Shown here piece by piece: positions 60,805 to 64,000 of a stretch of 64,000 nt of DNA (position 1 is its first letter; every line of letters begins with the position of its first letter). Under the pieces are notes generated by a model. The model ran no database searches, was not told the DNA's origin, and saw only the letters and a program-made list of their open reading frames with translations. Source of the stretch: Desulfobacula sp. (lineage in GTDB: Bacteria; Desulfobacterota; Desulfobacteria; Desulfobacterales; Desulfobacteraceae); the NCBI GenBank assembly GCA_023701135.1, contig JAMPXP010000005.1, positions 124,001 through 188,000 on the forward strand, given 5' to 3'. A program made the translations under genes and the position numbers.

Positions 60805-62053
60805 CTAAAGGGGTATTGAACGGATCAGAAAAACCCTCGGTGCTTTCCTTAAGTATAGAGCGGACGAGGGCCTGGGAAGTCTGTCTTCTTCTGGAAAGCC
60901 TGACCCGGCCGTTTTCAATCACAACCTCTGCCGGCATGGGGCGAAGGTTGTAAACCCCGCCCATGGCATAGCCATAAGCCCCGGCATCGTTGATGGAGAG
61001 AAGGTCTCCCTCCCTGATTCTGCTGATCTTTCTGCTTTTGGCAAACAGGTCCCCTGTTTCACAGATATTTCCACAGATGTCGTATTCCATTTTTTTATCC
61101 TTTGGGTTGCTGACATTCTCAATACGGTGATAGGCGTCATAAAACATGGGGCGGATCAACTGGGGAAACCCTGAATCTGTTCCACAGATGATTTTTTTGC
61201 GATTGGTTTTAATGGTATTGACCTCAACCAGAAGGCAACCTGCCGTGGCCGTAAGAAATTTCCCAGGCTCAAAATAAAGGCCGAGCTTTTTTCCGTATGC
61301 ATCGCAGAAGTCTGAAAATAAGGCAATAATGTCCTGCCCCATGCGTTTATAATCTGTTTCCGTTTCATCCGGTCCATAGGGTACCTTAAATCCGCCGCCG
61401 AAATCAAGGAATTCAAGGTCGGGGAAATTGTGTTTTGTGGCAACGGACATGATATTTTTCATTGCATTTGTGATGGAGTCCGGTTTGATCAGGCCTGATC
61501 CGGTGTGCTCATGGAGCCCTATAATTTTAAGCCCGTATTTTTTGATAATTTTGAGGACCTTGTCCAGGTCTTCGAGAAGAATGCCGAATTTTGTCAGATC
61601 CCCGCCGGTTTTGATTTTGTCGTGTTCCCCATCCACGACATCCGGGTTGAAACGCAGGCACAGCCGTGTCCCCGGATATTGAACGGCATATTTTCCAAGA
61701 CGGGACAAGGAGCCGATATTCATGAGGACTCCCGTTTTCATGACCTCATCGACTTCGGAATCTTTCATATTATTGGCAGTGTATATGATCCGGGAAATAT
61801 CAAACCCGCAGGCCGAGGCCATATATAAATCTCCCGGACTGACAGCGTCGATGAAGGCGCCGAGGGAATGCAGGGTTTTCAAAACACTGGGATTGTAATT
61901 GGCTTTCATGGCATAACAGATGGTCAGTTCCGGCCATGGAAAGGCCTCCTGGAAATAGTGATACCGCTCTTTGATCCGGTCCAGGTCGTAAACATAGGTT
62001 GGGGTTCCATAGGTCCCTGCAATTTGGGTCAGTATCCGGGGGGTTAAGCTCAT
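60782..62053 (-). CDS. lysA: Diaminopimelate decarboxylase
   Basis: A 423-residue PLP enzyme that decarboxylates meso-diaminopimelate to lysine. The PLP lysine is K50 in CYAMKANYNPS; further motifs are HEHTGSGL, LDFGGGFKVPY, EPGKFL and GNICETGDLFAK. The length fits LysA. ATG 62051-62053 is preceded by GGAGA; a longer frame to 62113 adds an AT-rich segment without a ribosome site. The 116-base upstream gap is very AT-rich and does not look like a lysine riboswitch. The dapA homologue is 22 kb away. Confidence 0.93.
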   Translation of the reverse strand: MSLTPRILTQIAGTYGTPTYVYDLDRIKERYHYFQEAFPWPELTICYAMKANYNPSVLKTLHSLGAFIDAVSPGDLYMASACGFDISRIIYTANNMKDSEVDEVMKTGVLMNIGSLSRLGKYAVQYPGTRLCLRFNPDVVDGEHDKIKTGGDLTKFGILLEDLDKVLKIIKKYGLKIIGLHEHTGSGLIKPDSITNAMKNIMSVATKHNFPDLEFLDFGGGFKVPYGPDETETDYKRMGQDIIALFSDFCDAYGKKLGLYFEPGKFLTATAGCLLVEVNTIKTNRKKIICGTDSGFPQLIRPMFYDAYHRIENVSNPKDKKMEYDICGNICETGDLFAKSRKISRIREGDLLSINDAGAYGYAMGGVYNLRPMPAEVVIENGRVRLSRRRQTSQALVRSILKESTEGFSDPFNTPLDETGVQA

Positions 62054-62169
62054 GATGATCTCCGCTATAATTTTGATATTTAGAATAATTGTCCAAAATT
62101 TAAACGTAGTCAAGAATAAAATTCTAAATTTTAATAAAATATAAAAATTATTATCTGAATAATTAAGAT

Positions 62170-63192
62170 TTATAAGAATAAATTAATATTGGGTCTTGAC
62201 AGGGTTTCGGGGTTGGATTCAAAAATGGATGCCAGGTTGTTCCGGATATCAACCAGGGTTTGGGCGCGGACAAGTTTTTTTAACAATTGGTGTCCGAATT
62301 TAAAATTGGCGCAGAAATAGGGGGCATATTTTTTAAACAGCCTTACGGAAAAATCCTCATCAAAGTGATCCGGAAGAAGGTATGAAAACCTCAGGGCCGT
62401 TTGATGGAAAATATCATTTCCAGGTACGAACCGGTTTGTCCACTGGCTGAAGAGCCAGGGCCTTGCCACCGCCATTCTGCCGATGGACAGTCCTTGGCAG
62501 GAGGTCTGCCGGATCATTCGGATTCCGTCTTTTTCCTCGAAAAGGTTTCCGTTGCCGAATACCGGTATGGAGACGGCCTCCTGAACAAGCCGGATCATGT
62601 CCCACTGGGGCGGGCGTGTCCTCCTGTCCGGGGCAATTCTCGGATGGAAGGTCAGGGCATCGGCCCCTGCCTCTTCAAACCGTACAGCCATATTAACGGC
62701 AGATAGCGGATTGTTTTCCCAACCGGTCCTGAATTTAACAAATACGGGAATGGATACCGCTTCTCTCACTGCTTTTACAATTTTTGATGAAAGCTCGGGA
62801 TTTTTTAGCAGGGCGGCACCATATCCTTTTTTACAGATTGCCGCGACAGAGCAACCAAAATTTAAGTCCACGCCGAAAAATCCTTCTTTTTCGATGCGTA
62901 CTGCGGCAGCGGCCATGCTTTCGGGGTCCGAGCCGAAGATCTGGCAGACAAGATAACCGAGCTCTTCTTCCTGCCATTTAAAAACCGGGGACGTGCACGG
63001 ATTTTCATGGGGAATGGCTTTGGCATTGCACATCCCTGTAAAAAGAAGGCCAAAACCCCCGAATTCAGAAACAAGCCGTCTGAATGCGATATGACCAAGC
63101 CCTGCCATGGGTGCGAGTACCATTCTGTTTCGAATCACCCGGTCCTTGACGATCAGATCCTTGACAAGATATTGGGCGAGCGTTCCGTCCAT
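62170..63192 (-). CDS. tRNA-dihydrouridine synthase family protein
   Basis: A 340-residue FMN enzyme of the Dus family. Motifs are NRMVLAPMAGLGHIAFRRL, VDLNFGCSVAAICKKGYGAALL with the probable catalytic Cys (the usual GCP reads GCS here), KFRTGW, HPRIAPDRR and IGRMAVARPWLF. Dus enzymes reduce uridines in tRNA with NADPH. The C-terminal helical tRNA-binding region is present. The subfamily (DusA/B/C-like) is unresolved. Confidence 0.88.
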   Translation of the reverse strand: MDGTLAQYLVKDLIVKDRVIRNRMVLAPMAGLGHIAFRRLVSEFGGFGLLFTGMCNAKAIPHENPCTSPVFKWQEEELGYLVCQIFGSDPESMAAAAVRIEKEGFFGVDLNFGCSVAAICKKGYGAALLKNPELSSKIVKAVREAVSIPVFVKFRTGWENNPLSAVNMAVRFEEAGADALTFHPRIAPDRRTRPPQWDMIRLVQEAVSIPVFGNGNLFEEKDGIRMIRQTSCQGLSIGRMAVARPWLFSQWTNRFVPGNDIFHQTALRFSYLLPDHFDEDFSVRLFKKYAPYFCANFKFGHQLLKKLVRAQTLVDIRNNLASIFESNPETLSRPNINLFL

Positions 63193-63375
63193 TATTCAGT
63201 GAAATTGATGAGGGGCGTTATTAGCATGCCGATACCTAACCGAGAACCCAATCCATTGTCAAGATGGTTTTCTTTTTTTGTGTTCGATCCTTCACGTTCT
63301 GCCTGGGTTTTCCATTTTCTTGACATAAGCCGGCAGCTATAATATCTTACACTGTTATTTTAAGGAACAAAGAAT

Positions 63376-64000
63376 ATGAACAGCACACACGAACACGAAA
63401 AAAAACAGTTCAAAAGATTGTTTCAGCAGCAGGGAATTGACCGGTTTGATTCCAGGCTTCTGGTTCTGGAAGCTTTCTTAAAGCTTGAGCATCACGTTAC
63501 CATCAGCGATCTTATGGCCCAGCTTGAAGCGGACCGGGTTCATCTTGAAAAGGAATTTGTTCTCAGCAGCATGGAGCTTTTATATCGGTTCGGGTTTGCC
63601 GCAAAAATAGAATTCGAAGACAAAGAAACCCATTATGAGCACAGACATCTTGGGCTGCACCATGACCATATGGTCTGCACAAAATGCGGAACGATCCTGG
63701 AATTCAGGGACGAAGCCATTGAAATACAACAGCTCAAAGTCGCAGAAGCTTATGGCTTCCATATGCTCCAGCATAAAATGGAGATCTACGGCATTTGTTC
63801 CAAATGCCTGGAAGACCGAAGCCCTCTTGTTCCGTTGCATAAGGCAAAAAAAGGTGAAAAACTCATTGTCAAGGAGCTTGAGGCCGGAAAACAGATGCAG
63901 CTTCGAATTTCTTCCATGGGGTTGAAAATAGGAGATTTGATTGAAATCGTATCCTCTGGTTTTGGGGGGCAGGTGGTGATTGCAACCGGTGAAAACCGGA
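63376..64000 (+). CDS. Fur-family regulator fused to FeoA domain (3' end outside window)
   Basis: The open frame has at least 208 residues. Residues 1-145 form a Fur domain: an N-terminal winged helix, HHDHMVCTKCG (Cys 101, 104), and CSKC (141, 144) as structural zinc ligands. From about 152 a FeoA-like SH3 domain begins (KGEKLIVKELEAGKQMQLRISSMGLKIGDLIEIV) and continues past the window edge. Fur family proteins repress iron or other metal genes. FeoA supports the FeoB ferrous-iron transporter, so feoB may lie just beyond. AAGGAAC precedes the ATG. Confidence 0.88.
   Translation, partial: MNSTHEHEKKQFKRLFQQQGIDRFDSRLLVLEAFLKLEHHVTISDLMAQLEADRVHLEKEFVLSSMELLYRFGFAAKIEFEDKETHYEHRHLGLHHDHMVCTKCGTILEFRDEAIEIQQLKVAEAYGFHMLQHKMEIYGICSKCLEDRSPLVPLHKAKKGEKLIVKELEAGKQMQLRISSMGLKIGDLIEIVSSGFGGQVVIATGENR

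Noticed and set aside
62054-62169. Lysine riboswitch upstream of lysA
   Set aside because: The gap is only 116 AT-rich bases and shows none of the conserved L-box elements.
1-64000. tRNA, rRNA, insertion sequences, prophage or attachment sites
   Set aside because: No cloverleaf-like intergenic sequence, transposase, integrase or phage structural gene was recognised; reading by eye could miss a degenerate remnant.

Overview
This window looks like chromosomal DNA of a sulfate-reducing member of the Desulfobacterota, most likely Desulfobacteraceae or a close relative. The main evidence is the complete dsrA-dsrB-dsrD-dsrN block at 40.9-45.2 kb, encoding dissimilatory sulfite reductase, DsrD and a siroheme amidase/CbiA-type enzyme. 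A tetrahaem cytochrome c3, an aldehyde ferredoxin oxidoreductase with a ThiS/MoaD-like partner, and corrinoid-related genes fit that assignment. The genus cannot be fixed from the sequence alone. I see no insertion sequence, prophage, CRISPR array, rRNA or tRNA; gene density is high and intergenic gaps are mostly under 250 bases.

Layout. 1-10.4 kb: the edge of an adenine deaminase gene, an ATC-hydrolase-like gene, sbcD-sbcC, a DUF6812-like protein, an EmrE-type exporter, a radical SAM protein and an unknown membrane protein. 10.4-13.8 kb: an AlbA/GHKL-ATPase regulator coupled to a pterin-binding (corrinoid-type) methyltransferase, then cfa. 14.4-18.1 kb: a cobalamin-riboswitch operon on the minus strand, encoding a TrpD-like phosphoribosyltransferase, a 66-residue protein, and a fusion of a zinc alcohol dehydrogenase to CobT. 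I consider this the most novel system in the window. 18.2-26.1 kb: an EamA transporter and a MaoC-like dehydratase, NADP-type gdhA, a TerC protein behind a yybP-ykoY (Mn2+) riboswitch, and membrane-homeostasis genes (Tim44-like, HtpX, CorC/HlyC family). 26.2-31.3 kb: a translationally coupled cupin / GalT-HIT-like / 134-residue operon with a candidate operator, then a thioredoxin-fold/HEAT protein and a diguanylate cyclase response regulator. 31.4-38.6 kb: a PHP(endonuclease Q)-UvrD helicase fusion, lytic transglycosylase, galU, a YkgJ-type cysteine-cluster protein and a dapA homologue.

38.8-45.2 kb is the dsr region: a TPR protein and an unknown protein under one good sigma70-like promoter, then dsrABD-dsrN under a second one, closed by a strong terminator. 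45.3-51.2 kb, all on the minus strand: cytochrome c3, tatC-tatB, a DEAD-box helicase and the AOR/ThiS pair. 51.3-59.3 kb is a plus-strand cell-envelope and motility cluster: YggT, DivIVA, two PilT-type ATPases, a zinc-ribbon/receiver-like protein, an unknown membrane protein, a class A penicillin-binding protein and a SPOR-domain protein, with several start/stop overlaps. 59.3-64 kb: yedF, two small proteins, lysA, a dihydrouridine synthase and the start of a Fur-FeoA fusion that runs off the window.

Taken together, the window links sulfite reduction (siroheme, DsrD, c3, Tat export) with corrinoid metabolism (riboswitch operon, pterin methyltransferase). The rest is DNA repair, envelope growth and metal homeostasis.
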